A stretch of 64,000 nt of DNA, taken from assembly GCF_022267315.1 (NCBI RefSeq), contig NZ_JAIKLE010000028.1, forward strand, positions 1 through 64,000. Reading direction: 5' to 3'. The DNA comes from Maribellus maritimus (GTDB lineage Bacteria > Bacteroidota > Bacteroidia > Bacteroidales > Prolixibacteraceae). Of this stretch, positions 53,640-62,170 are shown one piece after another. Within the stretch, counting starts at the first letter, position 1. Every line of letters begins with the position of its first letter. Below the pieces are notes generated by a model that was given only the letters and a program-made list of their open reading frames with translations, was not told where the DNA came from and made no database searches. The translations under genes were made by a program, and so were the position numbers.

Positions 53640-55652
53640 TTAAATTTCAATACCTATACGGAAGCGGTAATTTCGTTTTGGCATTGGGTAATTAAGAATT
53701 ACATCATAATCCTGGCTCAGCAGGTTGTTTATCTCTGCGGAAAACTTCAGCGACAAGTCCTTTATTTTTAATGATTTTGATAAAGAGATATCGCTGGTGT
53801 ACCAGGGTTGTGTATAGTTGTAGCGAATGTTTTCCTGCTGGTTATAGCGTTCACCAACATAAATATAGCTATAGTTCATCGACCAGCTTTTCCAGTTAAG
53901 CATGGCAATGGCCGAACCACTGTGCCAGGGAATGTATGGAATCTGGTCGCGGTGATACGTGTCTGCCGGGTCTGTTATATCAATGGCTTCCTGGTAGGTG
54001 TATTGCAGTTTTCCGGTTAAGCGCCATTCGTTCATAAAAAGAAGGGTTACCATTGTTGTAAGGTCTATTCCGCGAATATCAACTTCCCCAAGGTTCAACA
54101 TTGTCCATCGAAACTGTTGTCCTTTGGGATAAGCTACAATTTTATCTTTTGCATAATTATAGTAAACATCAGCTCCGATATGAAATGATTCCAGTGTTCG
54201 GTTTTCCCGGTTTATATCGTACAGAACACCCAGATTGTATTGCTCTGCATATTCGGGACGGAGATAAGCATTGCCCATATCTGTATAATACAAATCGTTA
54301 AAAGTGGGCATACGAAAAGATTTCTTGTAAAAAGCGCGGAGAACAAGGTCGGTTGCAGCAAATGGCTGGTACGATAGAAACATGGCTGGAGTAAACACCT
54401 GTTTGTTCGGAACGGTGTCCCGTTCGCGGTTTTCTTCGTTAACAATGGTTTCCAGAATACTGGCCTGAATTTTCAATTGGTCGGCCACGGTAAAAGCGGT
54501 GGCAGCCGAGAACCAGTGCGTTGTTCGGGAAACATCTACGAATTCTGACAAGCCATTCCACTGAAAATCGTAAGCCGCAGAAATATCCCAGTTTTTGCGC
54601 AGTGCATATTTATTTGCCCACGAAAAATAGAGCTCTTTTTGCCTGTAAGTATTATCAACATGAATCAGCTTGTCGTCATTATTAATGTAATGCGTCAGGT
54701 CAACAGCGTACTTCATGTTTAGTTTGGAGCTAAATTTCGAACTGAAATCCTGCTCGTAAACGCCCTGTATAAATGAGTTGTTATCCCACAAACGCTCACC
54801 ATTTCGCCACACATTATTTACGATAGCGCCCGGAACCCCGCGCTCTGAATCGTAATGGTACAGCTGTACTTTCCAGAACCCAGAAGATAAATACCCGTTC
54901 AGACTTCCCTCCAAACGAACAGCGTCGATATCGCCGTTTTCCCGGACAGCTGTAGTATCGTAGGCTAGCTCGCCGGAAGGTGTAACACGCCGGTAGCGAA
55001 ATTTGTATTTGCCATCGGCATTAATCCATTCGGCGCTAAATGTGGTGTTGATTTTTTCGTTTATTTTATATTCATAAAGAACCGAAGGGTTAAACAGGCC
55101 AAAAGAACCGCTTCGCAAGGCCGCTTTAATATTTGTGTCTTTTCCTTTTGCGAATCTCGGACGACGGGTTGTCAGGTAAATACTTCCGGCAGAACCAAAT
55201 TCTTTGGCCGATTGGAAAATCTCACTTTTTTGTCCGTTGTACAGCGAAATCTCTTCTACATTTTCTAAAGAGAACTTGCCTAAATCTATCTGTCCGTTTT
55301 GAGCATTGCCCAGTTGAATTCCGTTGTAGAAAACTCCCATGTGGTTTGTTCCCATACTACGAATGTTCACCGTTTTTAATCCGCCAATACCTCCATAATC
55401 TTTAATCTGAACGCCGGAAAAAAAACGAATTGCATCGGCAACAGAATAACTGTTTAGCTGTTGCAGTTCTTTCCCTTTCAGCGTTTGAGCAGGAATAATT
55501 TCTTTGTAGCGATTGGCAACTACCTTTACTTCGCCGATGTGCTGAACGCTGTCTAATTTACTCTGTGAAAATGCACTAATTGATATTGCAAATAGTGTAA
55601 GCCCACAAAAGAACCTAACAAAATACATAAAAAGCCATTTTAATTTTTTCAA
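53640..55652 (-). CDS. btuB: TonB-dependent cobalamin receptor BtuB
   Basis: A 670-aa outer-membrane receptor. Signal peptide ends near AFSQ (residue ~30). A TonB box-like EVKVVAN is followed by the plug (TLKGKELQQLNSYSVADAIR, GVQIKDYGGIGGLKTVNIR, NGIQLGNAQNGQIDL), then a 22-strand barrel ending in the aromatic RNYRFRIGIEI. No carboxypeptidase-like N-terminal extension is present, so it is BtuB-like, not SusC-like. The cobalamin riboswitch upstream and the BtuG-like gene directly downstream support corrinoid import. The frame starts at a TTG (55650-55652) giving KKLKWLF, a charged n-region; the next Met, at 55628, gives a shorter signal peptide. Confidence 0.9.
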   Translation of the reverse strand: MKKLKWLFMYFVRFFCGLTLFAISISAFSQSKLDSVQHIGEVKVVANRYKEIIPAQTLKGKELQQLNSYSVADAIRFFSGVQIKDYGGIGGLKTVNIRSMGTNHMGVFYNGIQLGNAQNGQIDLGKFSLENVEEISLYNGQKSEIFQSAKEFGSAGSIYLTTRRPRFAKGKDTNIKAALRSGSFGLFNPSVLYEYKINEKINTTFSAEWINADGKYKFRYRRVTPSGELAYDTTAVRENGDIDAVRLEGSLNGYLSSGFWKVQLYHYDSERGVPGAIVNNVWRNGERLWDNNSFIQGVYEQDFSSKFSSKLNMKYAVDLTHYINNDDKLIHVDNTYRQKELYFSWANKYALRKNWDISAAYDFQWNGLSEFVDVSRTTHWFSAATAFTVADQLKIQASILETIVNEENRERDTVPNKQVFTPAMFLSYQPFAATDLVLRAFYKKSFRMPTFNDLYYTDMGNAYLRPEYAEQYNLGVLYDINRENRTLESFHIGADVYYNYAKDKIVAYPKGQQFRWTMLNLGEVDIRGIDLTTMVTLLFMNEWRLTGKLQYTYQEAIDITDPADTYHRDQIPYIPWHSGSAIAMLNWKSWSMNYSYIYVGERYNQQENIRYNYTQPWYTSDISLSKSLKIKDLSLKFSAEINNLLSQDYDVILNYPMPKRNYRFRIGIEI

Positions 55653-55756
55653 TCAAAACAGACTTCGAAGACCAATAGTATCGGGATAAACCTGGAGCAA
55701 AATCAGCGATTCTGCCTCTGTTTGTCGCCGGCTTTTATTCCTCGAAAGCCATCAAC

Positions 55757-55948
55757 TAAAATCTTGGCAGGTCTTCTGACTTACTCCATCTTTGAAACTC
55801 CCTTCCCATCCGTCAGATGACGGACAGTGGTTTTGAGTATTGTTCAAAGACTTTGGCGGAGCTTACAGCAGCGGGTCTGTTCAGGATTTTCACCTGATTC
55901 CCTTTTCACCGTTTCTTCGATTATGAAAAATGCGGCACCAAAATCGGA
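55757..55948 (-). ncRNA. Cobalamin riboswitch
   Basis: On the minus strand the aptamer shows GGGAATCAGGTGAAAATCC, ACAGACCCGCTGCTGTAAG and the 3' B12-box AGTCAGAAGACCTGCC, in the standard order and spacing. Ligand binding normally blocks expression of downstream uptake genes, here starting with btuB about 105 bases on. A perfect palindrome CCGTCA/TGACGG (55810-55823) forms a peripheral stem. The expression platform could not be resolved by eye. Confidence 0.92.
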
Positions 55949-55950
55949 GG

Positions 55951-55958
55951 CGAAGTTA
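55951..55958 (-). promoter_or_regulatory. -7 box upstream of the cobalamin riboswitch
   Basis: TAACTTCG on the minus strand, seven of eight to TAnnTTTG, placed so that transcription would start at the first base of the aptamer. Confidence 0.4.
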
Positions 55959-56364
55959 GCATAAATATTTGAAGACTTTAAAATTTATTTTAAACGAATG
56001 ATCATTTTTTTTCTAATAAGGTTGCCCTGTCACTCTATAGTCTTTGCTTCTTTTTCTGCCTTCCTTTGTTTCTAAATTTTAAAGCAGTCTCATAATCTAC
56101 AGTCAAAAAGTTTTACATTTTTTCCGGGTGGGTTCAGCCATATAATCAGAGAATTATAAGATTTATTTCTTGTAATTTTTTTCAGCATATGAAAAGAATA
56201 TTACTACAAAAGTGACTAGCAAAAAGGAATATTTCGCCCAGAAGTTGATATCTCTTGTTTTTATAAAAAACTTATTTAAAATGTTGTGTCTGCAAAAATT
56301 TAGTTGTCAATGGATTGAAGTTATTTTTTTTTGCTCTGATTTTAGAAATTCAAAAGGTAACCGT
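55959..56364. other. AT-rich spacer between riboswitch and LacI gene
   Basis: No gene seen. It contains the right copy of the dispersed repeat (56089-56136) and several T-rich runs. No convincing terminator for the lacI-type gene was found. Confidence 0.45.
56089..56136 (+). repeat. Dispersed repeat, right copy
   Basis: Partner of 40381-40427, same orientation, about 75 percent identical over 48 columns by hand alignment. Confidence 0.5.
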
Positions 56365-57381
56365 CTACTTAATTTTTACCGACGATTCTCTTTCCACCAG
56401 ATTTGTTTTTAAAATTACAGTTCGTGGAAAAGCGGATGTTTGAATTCTTTCAAAAAATAATTCAGCAGCTTTACGCCCCGTTTCAAAGGTTGGATGCGTA
56501 ATGGAAGTGAGCGGTGGTTCTACTACAGTAGCATGAAAATCATCTGTAAAACCAACCAATCCAATATCATCGGGAATTTGATATCCTCGTTCCCTTATTT
56601 TTTTCATTGCGGCAAAGGCAACTGTGTCATTAATTCCAAAAACTGCATCTGGCGGGTTTTCCAAATCCAGTAAACGTTTCATTGCACTGCTGGCCGAGTC
56701 ATAGCTTAGGTCACAGCTCTCAATCAATTCCTTTGCTATTGGTAAGCCAGAATCTTTCAAACCTGATAAATAGCCATCCAGTCTTTCTTTGGAAATATTC
56801 AGATGCGACGGCCCTGAAATAAAGGCAATTCTCCGGTAGCCCTGCCGGTAAAAATGCCGTGTTATCTTTTTTGCCGCTTCTTTATTGTCAACCGTTACCG
56901 ACGATACCCTATTGGGCAAACAAACGCGGTCAAAAAATACCAATGGGATATTCTGGTTTAACAGTGTTTTAAAATGAGAAATGTCGGTCGTTTCGCTGCT
57001 CATACAAATAATCAATCCCTCCACCCGGGCTTTTAATAAATTTTTGATTGATTCTTTTTCTTTTTGCGAAGATTCGTTTGAACTTGCGATTAATATAAAA
57101 TAGCCCTTTTCGTTCGCGTAACTTTCAATTCCTGAAATTATTGATGAGTAAAAATGGGTTACCAGATCGGGGACTATAACACCAATCATTCGTGTTTCCT
57201 GTTTTAGTAAGCCCATTGCCAAAGGATTCGGGCTGTAATTCTTTTCCATTGCGAGTTGTTTAACTTTTTTTTTCATCTCCCGGCTAATATCCGGATGATC
57301 TTTTAAAGCTCTGGAAACGGTGGAGATAGAGATGTTCAATTCTTTCGCGAGATCCTTTAATGAAGTATGACGATTTCCCAT
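56365..57381 (-). CDS. LacI-family transcriptional regulator
   Basis: A 338-aa regulator. N-terminal helix-turn-helix SLKDLAKELNISISTVSRAL (residues 6-25), hinge helix PNPLAMGLL, then a periplasmic-binding-protein-like effector domain (MIGVIVPDLVTHFYSSII; GYRRIAFISGPSHLNISKERLDGY; AVFGINDTVAFAAMKK). It probably senses a sugar or sugar acid and controls the divergent fucose-related genes whose first ATG is 307 bases away. A 24-bp interrupted palindrome at 57433-57456 is a candidate operator. Confidence 0.9.
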   Translation of the reverse strand: MGNRHTSLKDLAKELNISISTVSRALKDHPDISREMKKKVKQLAMEKNYSPNPLAMGLLKQETRMIGVIVPDLVTHFYSSIISGIESYANEKGYFILIASSNESSQKEKESIKNLLKARVEGLIICMSSETTDISHFKTLLNQNIPLVFFDRVCLPNRVSSVTVDNKEAAKKITRHFYRQGYRRIAFISGPSHLNISKERLDGYLSGLKDSGLPIAKELIESCDLSYDSASSAMKRLLDLENPPDAVFGINDTVAFAAMKKIRERGYQIPDDIGLVGFTDDFHATVVEPPLTSITHPTFETGRKAAELFFERIQTSAFPRTVILKTNLVERESSVKIK

Positions 57382-57432
57382 TTTTGACTGCTTTCAGCGT
57401 AAAAATTTCTGTTTTGTTTGAATGTAAATAAT

Positions 57433-57456
57433 GTTCTAAAACATTTTTTTTAGAAC
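57433..57456. promoter_or_regulatory. Candidate operator palindrome
   Basis: GTTCTAAAA and TTTTAGAAC are perfect inverted repeats around CATTTT, 52 bases before the LacI gene start. Position fits autoregulation and control of the divergent genes, although the centre lacks the CG pair typical of LacI sites. Confidence 0.45.
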
Positions 57457-57480
57457 GCAAAGCTTTCCGCAAAGCTTTGC
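57457..57480. repeat. Double GCAAAGCTTT repeat
   Basis: GCAAAGCTTT occurs twice, and the second copy is part of the perfect palindrome GCAAAGCTTTGC (57469-57480). It abuts the candidate operator and might be a second regulator site; function unknown. Confidence 0.4.
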
Positions 57481-57687
57481 ACTAAAAAGGCAGCTTACGG
57501 CTGTTTTGACAAGATAATTAATTATGGGAAATTTACTTCAAAATTAACAGTAAATGAATTTTAGAAACGAAAGAAGTATAACAATGAAAGTAAAACTAAA
57601 TGTTTATTCGTGTCAAATCCCAAAAAAGGTTCAGATAGTTTGAAGCTAATGATGATGATACCGGATTTTTATAGAGAACAATAACAA

Positions 57688-58731
57688 ATGGATACAACAA
57701 AACAATTTGGGAATTCGGGGTTGGATTGCCCCAGGATAATTTACGGAACAAGTTATTTGGGAAACTTATACCGTGAGCTAACAACAGAAGAAAAGTTTTC
57801 AATCATAAAAGAATGGTTTCGGGTGAGCGATGACAGAGTGATGATTGACAGCGCTGGGAAGTATGGCGCAGGGCTTGCGCTGGAAGTAATTGGGGAAGGA
57901 CTCAGGAAATTAAATGTGGCTCCGGATGATATTCTGATTAGCAATAAATTAGGTTGGTTCCGGGTGCCATTAACTAACGAAGAGCCAACATTTGAGCCTG
58001 GTGCCTGGGCAAATCTGAAACACGATGCGGTTCAGAAAATCAGCTACTCCGGAATTTTGGAATGTTGGGAGCAAGGGTGCGAGCTTTTAGGAGGGCGATA
58101 TAAACCTCAGATTGTATCGGTACACGATCCGGATGAATATCTTGAAGTGGCAAAAGATGCCGCAGACAGGGAAGCACGTTTGAAGGATATTCTGGGAGCT
58201 TATAAAGCATTATTTGAACTAAAAGAGAAAGGTGAAGTAAAAGCGGTTGGAATAGGCTCCAAAGACTGGCTTGTGATAAAAGAACTGTATCAGAAAGTAA
58301 AGTTCGACTGGGTTATGTTTGCAAACAAATTTACCTTGTTTCACCACCCCAAACCTGTTGTTGAATTTATCGAACAATTGGGCAAAGATTCGGTGTGTAT
58401 TATCAATTCGGCCATTTTTAATGCCGGTTTTATTACAGGTGGCGAATATTTTGACTATCGGATTGTAAACAGATCATTTCCAAAAGATAAGCATTTGTTT
58501 GACTGGAGGGATAAATTATTTGCCATTTGCGAAAAGCATAAAATTACACCCGGAGAAGCTTGTTTAAAGTTTTCATTTTCTGCTCCTCAGGTTTGTGCCG
58601 TTGCGCTTAATCCCAGCAAGCCCAAACGGATGGCAAGGAATAAGGAAATTTTGAAAATGGAACTTCCGGCAGAGTTTTGGCATGAACTAAAAAACGAATC
58701 TGTTATTGATCCGAACTATAGATATCTATAA
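57688..58731 (+). CDS. Aldo/keto reductase, L-fucose (D-threo-aldose) dehydrogenase type
   Basis: A 347-aa TIM-barrel oxidoreductase. The start QFGNSGLDCPRIIYGTSYLG is typical of the D-threo-aldose 1-dehydrogenase group. The catalytic tetrad is seen as Asp in MIDSAGKYG with Tyr (KYG), Lys in LISNKLGW, and His in IVSVHDPDEY. Expected reaction: NAD(P)-dependent oxidation of L-fucose to its lactone. It is followed by a zinc dehydrogenase and a GH29 fucosidase, which support that substrate. The exact sugar (fucose, galactose, or other) cannot be fixed from sequence. Confidence 0.82.
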   Translation: MDTTKQFGNSGLDCPRIIYGTSYLGNLYRELTTEEKFSIIKEWFRVSDDRVMIDSAGKYGAGLALEVIGEGLRKLNVAPDDILISNKLGWFRVPLTNEEPTFEPGAWANLKHDAVQKISYSGILECWEQGCELLGGRYKPQIVSVHDPDEYLEVAKDAADREARLKDILGAYKALFELKEKGEVKAVGIGSKDWLVIKELYQKVKFDWVMFANKFTLFHHPKPVVEFIEQLGKDSVCIINSAIFNAGFITGGEYFDYRIVNRSFPKDKHLFDWRDKLFAICEKHKITPGEACLKFSFSAPQVCAVALNPSKPKRMARNKEILKMELPAEFWHELKNESVIDPNYRYL

Positions 58732-58874
58732 TTGATCCGAATATGATTGTTGGTGCTTGTCATTATTATTTAAGATATAACTCAGGTGAGTTGGGACTGG
58801 GCGATTGTGAAATTGTGTCGCTTCTCATAAAAATGTACATGGTGTTTACCAAATTTCAAAATTAGAGTTTAGAA

Positions 58875-59891
58875 ATGAAAGCTATAGAGATTACAAAACC
58901 GGGAGAGATTAGCGTAGTTGAACGGGAAATACCACGAATGGGAAAAAAGGATGTTCTTTTAAAGCTGAACTACGTTGGTTTTTGCGGATCAGACAGAAGT
59001 ACTTTTTTAGGGAAAAACCCTTTGGTTCAATATCCAAGAATTCCGGGACATGAAATATCAGCCGTTATTGAAGCTGTGGGAGAAAAGGTTCCGGCTACTT
59101 TCAAAAAAGGTCAGAATGTAACAGTGGTACCTTATACCAATTGTGGGCAGTGCAATTCATGTAAACAAAAGCGGTTTAATGCATGTCTGCATAATCAAAC
59201 TCTTGGTGTACAGCGTGACGGAGCAATGACTGAATATATTGTGGTCCCTTGGGAGAAGGTTCTTGCAAATGCAGAACTAAGTGAGATTCAGCTTGCGCTT
59301 GTTGAACCAATTACCGTTGGATTTCATGCGGTTGACAACGGAAAGGTTAATGATTTGGATACGGTGTTGGTATTTGGTTGCGGGATGATTGGAAGTGGAG
59401 CAATAATAAGGGCAGCGCTCCGCGGAGCAACCGTTATTGCAGCAGATATTGATGATGTTAAACTGGAGGTGGCCAAAAAATTGGGAGCTGACTATGTGAT
59501 CAATTCCAGAATTCAAAATTTGCATCAGGAACTGGAAAAAATTACGCATGGGAACGGGCCAACGGTGGTGATTGAAGCGGCTGGAAATCCTGAAACATAC
59601 CGGGCGGCAATAGAAGAAGTTGCTTTTGCGGGGCGGGTTGTATGTATCGGTTACGCAGCAAGCGAAGTGTCTTTTGCAACTAAACTTTGGGTGCAAAAAG
59701 AATTGGTTATTACGGGTTCAAGAAATGCAAACTCCTCTGATTTTGAGGCTGTAATTAAGTACCTTAAAAATAATCAGCCTGATGAAAATATTTTTGTTTC
59801 AAAAACGGTAAGTCCGAACGATGCCCCCGGAGCCATGAAAGATTGGTCGGAGGCGCCCGGTGAAATTATGAAAATACTCGTTCAGTTTTAA
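58875..59891 (+). CDS. Zinc-binding medium-chain alcohol dehydrogenase
   Basis: A 338-aa MDR enzyme. Catalytic zinc ligands Cys37 (VGFCGSD) and the GHE motif near 60; structural zinc cluster CGQCNSCKQKRFNAC. The Rossmann motif is FGCGMIGSGA with AADIDD after it, the acidic end pointing to NAD over NADP. It resembles sorbitol/galactitol-phosphate or sugar-acid dehydrogenases. In an oxidative fucose route it could act on 2-keto-3-deoxy-fuconate; that assignment is inference. It lies 143 bases after the aldo/keto reductase. Confidence 0.85.
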   Translation: MKAIEITKPGEISVVEREIPRMGKKDVLLKLNYVGFCGSDRSTFLGKNPLVQYPRIPGHEISAVIEAVGEKVPATFKKGQNVTVVPYTNCGQCNSCKQKRFNACLHNQTLGVQRDGAMTEYIVVPWEKVLANAELSEIQLALVEPITVGFHAVDNGKVNDLDTVLVFGCGMIGSGAIIRAALRGATVIAADIDDVKLEVAKKLGADYVINSRIQNLHQELEKITHGNGPTVVIEAAGNPETYRAAIEEVAFAGRVVCIGYAASEVSFATKLWVQKELVITGSRNANSSDFEAVIKYLKNNQPDENIFVSKTVSPNDAPGAMKDWSEAPGEIMKILVQF

Positions 59892-60007
59892 AATTACCAT
59901 TCTTTTGATAATGAGATAAAAAACAACGAAATTGCTGAATTGGAATTGGCTATAGACAAAGTCTGCAGGAGCAAACAACAAAATTATAATAACTAAAACT
60001 TAAAAAG

Positions 60008-61567
60008 ATGAAACACAAAATGCTTTACTATCCGGTTATTTTTCTAGTGATATTACTGGCCGGATGCGGTTCCAAAAAAGAAGAAAAGAAGGAGGTGGAT
60101 ATTTATCAACCGACATGGGAATCTCTTGAAAAAGTTAATCCTGTTCCGGAGTGGTTTAAAGATGCCAAGTTTGGTATCTATTTTCATTGGGGTGTTTATT
60201 CTGTTCCTGCTTTTGCCAACGAATGGTATCCCAAAAATATGTATGGTGTTGACTCCCGGGTGAACAAACATCATAAAGAAGTTTATGGAGATCTTGCATC
60301 GGAATGGCCCTATCATTATTTTATTGAGGGAGCAAAAGACAAACAGGGCAATTGGGCTGAGTTTGCTCCAAAATTAAAATCGAATGGAGGAGAATTCGAT
60401 CCGGCAGAATGGGCTCAATTATTTGCCGATGCCGGAGCAAAGTTTGCAGGGCCGGTTGCCGAGCACCACGATGGTTTTTCGATGTGGGCAAGCAAAGTAA
60501 ATCCCTGGAATGCCAAAGATAAAGGCCCCCAAATGGATCTTGTAAAAGTTTTGGCTGATGCCATACGTGAAAAAGATATGAAATTGATTCTTTCAATGCA
60601 TCATGCCTATAACATTACCGGTTTTTATGAACATGTTCCAAAAACAGATGATCCTGAACTTCAAAAATTATATGGGCAATTAGGCAAAGAAAAAAATGAA
60701 CAGGTTTGGCTCGAAAAACACAAGGAGATTATTGACAATTACCAGCCAGATATAATTTGGCAGGATTTTAACCTTACCGAGATTACGGATTCCGTTTTGC
60801 TGCAGTTTGTAGCTTATTATTATAATTCAGCCAATAAATGGAACAAGGAAGTTGTAAACACCTATAAAGATGCTCTGAATACAGATGTTGCCGTATTGGA
60901 CTATGAACGCGGAGGGCCTTTTGAACTCAAAGACTACTATTGGCTTACTGATGATGCCATTAGTCGTTCTAGTTGGTGTTATACGGAAGGAATTGGTTAC
61001 TATTCAGCAACCGCAGTACTTCATAGTTTGTTTGACCGCATCAGTAAAAACGGGAACCTGCTACTGAATATTTCCCCCAAAGCCGATGGCAGCATTCCTC
61101 AAAAACAAAAAGATATTCTTTTAGCCATGGGAAATTGGCTTAAAAAATATGGAGAAGCAGTTTATTCTACACGGGCATGGGTGAAGTTTGGCGAAGGTCC
61201 AACAGAAATGGGATCAGGTCATCCTCATGGTGAAGGTGCCTCTTTTACTACTCCTGTAGAAGGAACGTCGGATGACATTCGGTTTACACGAAGTAAGGAT
61301 AACAAAACATTGTATGCCATTGTACTCGGGTGGCCTGAAGACAATACTGTAACAGTTGAATCACTTGCTCAGGGGAATATTAATTTGGCCTCACTACAGT
61401 CGGTTTTTTTACTAAATCAAAATTCACCTGTGAATCTCGAACATTATCAGGAGAAGGATGGATTACGTGTTGTTTTACCTGCCAAGCCGGAAAATGAAAT
61501 GGCATATGTGATTAAATTTAATTTTGAGGGAGAAATTCCTGGATGGAAAAAAATAGCGGAAGAATAG
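60008..61567 (+). CDS. GH29 alpha-L-fucosidase lipoprotein
   Basis: A 519-aa glycoside hydrolase of family GH29, cleaving terminal alpha-L-fucose from glycans. Lipoprotein signal with lipobox LAGC (Cys20) followed by GSKKEE. The catalytic domain has FGIYFHWGVYSVPAFANEWY (~55), the AEHHDGFSMW signature (151-160), and the nucleophile Asp253 in IIWQDF. A C-terminal beta-sandwich begins near residue 400. It is anchored in the periplasm or at the surface. With the two dehydrogenases upstream it forms a release-then-oxidise set for fucose. Confidence 0.93.
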   Translation: MKHKMLYYPVIFLVILLAGCGSKKEEKKEVDIYQPTWESLEKVNPVPEWFKDAKFGIYFHWGVYSVPAFANEWYPKNMYGVDSRVNKHHKEVYGDLASEWPYHYFIEGAKDKQGNWAEFAPKLKSNGGEFDPAEWAQLFADAGAKFAGPVAEHHDGFSMWASKVNPWNAKDKGPQMDLVKVLADAIREKDMKLILSMHHAYNITGFYEHVPKTDDPELQKLYGQLGKEKNEQVWLEKHKEIIDNYQPDIIWQDFNLTEITDSVLLQFVAYYYNSANKWNKEVVNTYKDALNTDVAVLDYERGGPFELKDYYWLTDDAISRSSWCYTEGIGYYSATAVLHSLFDRISKNGNLLLNISPKADGSIPQKQKDILLAMGNWLKKYGEAVYSTRAWVKFGEGPTEMGSGHPHGEGASFTTPVEGTSDDIRFTRSKDNKTLYAIVLGWPEDNTVTVESLAQGNINLASLQSVFLLNQNSPVNLEHYQEKDGLRVVLPAKPENEMAYVIKFNFEGEIPGWKKIAEE

Positions 61568-61694
61568 TCGAATACAACTTGTTAATTAATACCAAAGAAT
61601 TATTTTATATTTTGTAAATCAAGTTTTCCGAAAACCTATAGTTAAGAATACACAGCATTATACTCTGAAAAGTTAAACTTAGTAAGTTTAAAAA

Positions 61695-61737
61695 TAAAAA
61701 CACCGTCCCAAGAACTTGTTTTGAGACGGTGTTTTTC
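61695..61737. terminator. Bidirectional terminator
   Basis: AAACACCGTC pairs with GACGGTGTTT, with an imperfect inner stem and A/T runs on both sides. It lies just after the RRM gene stop on the minus strand and can also end read-through from the fucosidase. Confidence 0.65.
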
Positions 61738-61741
61738 ATTT

Positions 61742-62170
61742 CTAATACCTGTCGTTTTCTCTGTCTGAATAACCACCGCCGCCACCGCGGCCCCGGTTAT
61801 CGAATCTTCGGCCACCGCCGCCGCCACCGCGGCGATCATCGCGGCGTTGGAAGCCACCGCCACCACCTCTGTTTTGGAAACCACCTCTATGCTGGCCCCC
61901 AAAACCACGACCGCCAGAGCGGTTTTCTGTTCGCGGATTGGCTTGTTTAACAACAATCTGATTCCCATCCTGTTCACTTTCGTTGAGGGCGTTGATTGCT
62001 TCATTCGCTTCGTCGTCATTTGGCATTTCAACAAAGCCAAAACCTTTTGAGTTTCCGGTTTCTCTGTCAAAAATAACTTTGGCAGATGCTACTTCTCCAA
62101 ACTGTGAGAAGAGTTCTTGTAAGTCGTCACCTGTTGTAGATGAACTTAACTTTGCAACAAATAAATTCAT
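61742..62170 (-). CDS. Glycine-rich RRM RNA-binding protein
   Basis: A 142-aa protein: one RNA recognition motif (1-80) with RNP2 LFVAKL and RNP1 KGFGFVEM, then an RGG/glycine-rich tail (about 85-142) with repeated GGGGG and RGGFQNRGG units. Bacteroidota and cyanobacteria carry such proteins, related to cold-response RNA binding. The tail resembles phase-separation-prone eukaryotic RGG tails and is rich in Arg and Gly codons that raise local GC well above the surroundings. Single-gene unit with its own terminator. Confidence 0.92.
   Translation of the reverse strand: MNLFVAKLSSSTTGDDLQELFSQFGEVASAKVIFDRETGNSKGFGFVEMPNDDEANEAINALNESEQDGNQIVVKQANPRTENRSGGRGFGGQHRGGFQNRGGGGGFQRRDDRRGGGGGGRRFDNRGRGGGGGYSDRENDRY

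Larger units (their letters stand above)
57382..57687. other. Divergent control region
   Basis: 306 bases between the LacI gene and the aldo/keto reductase. Apart from the two palindromes it is AT-rich; no clear TAnnTTTG box for the plus-strand operon was identified. Confidence 0.45.
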
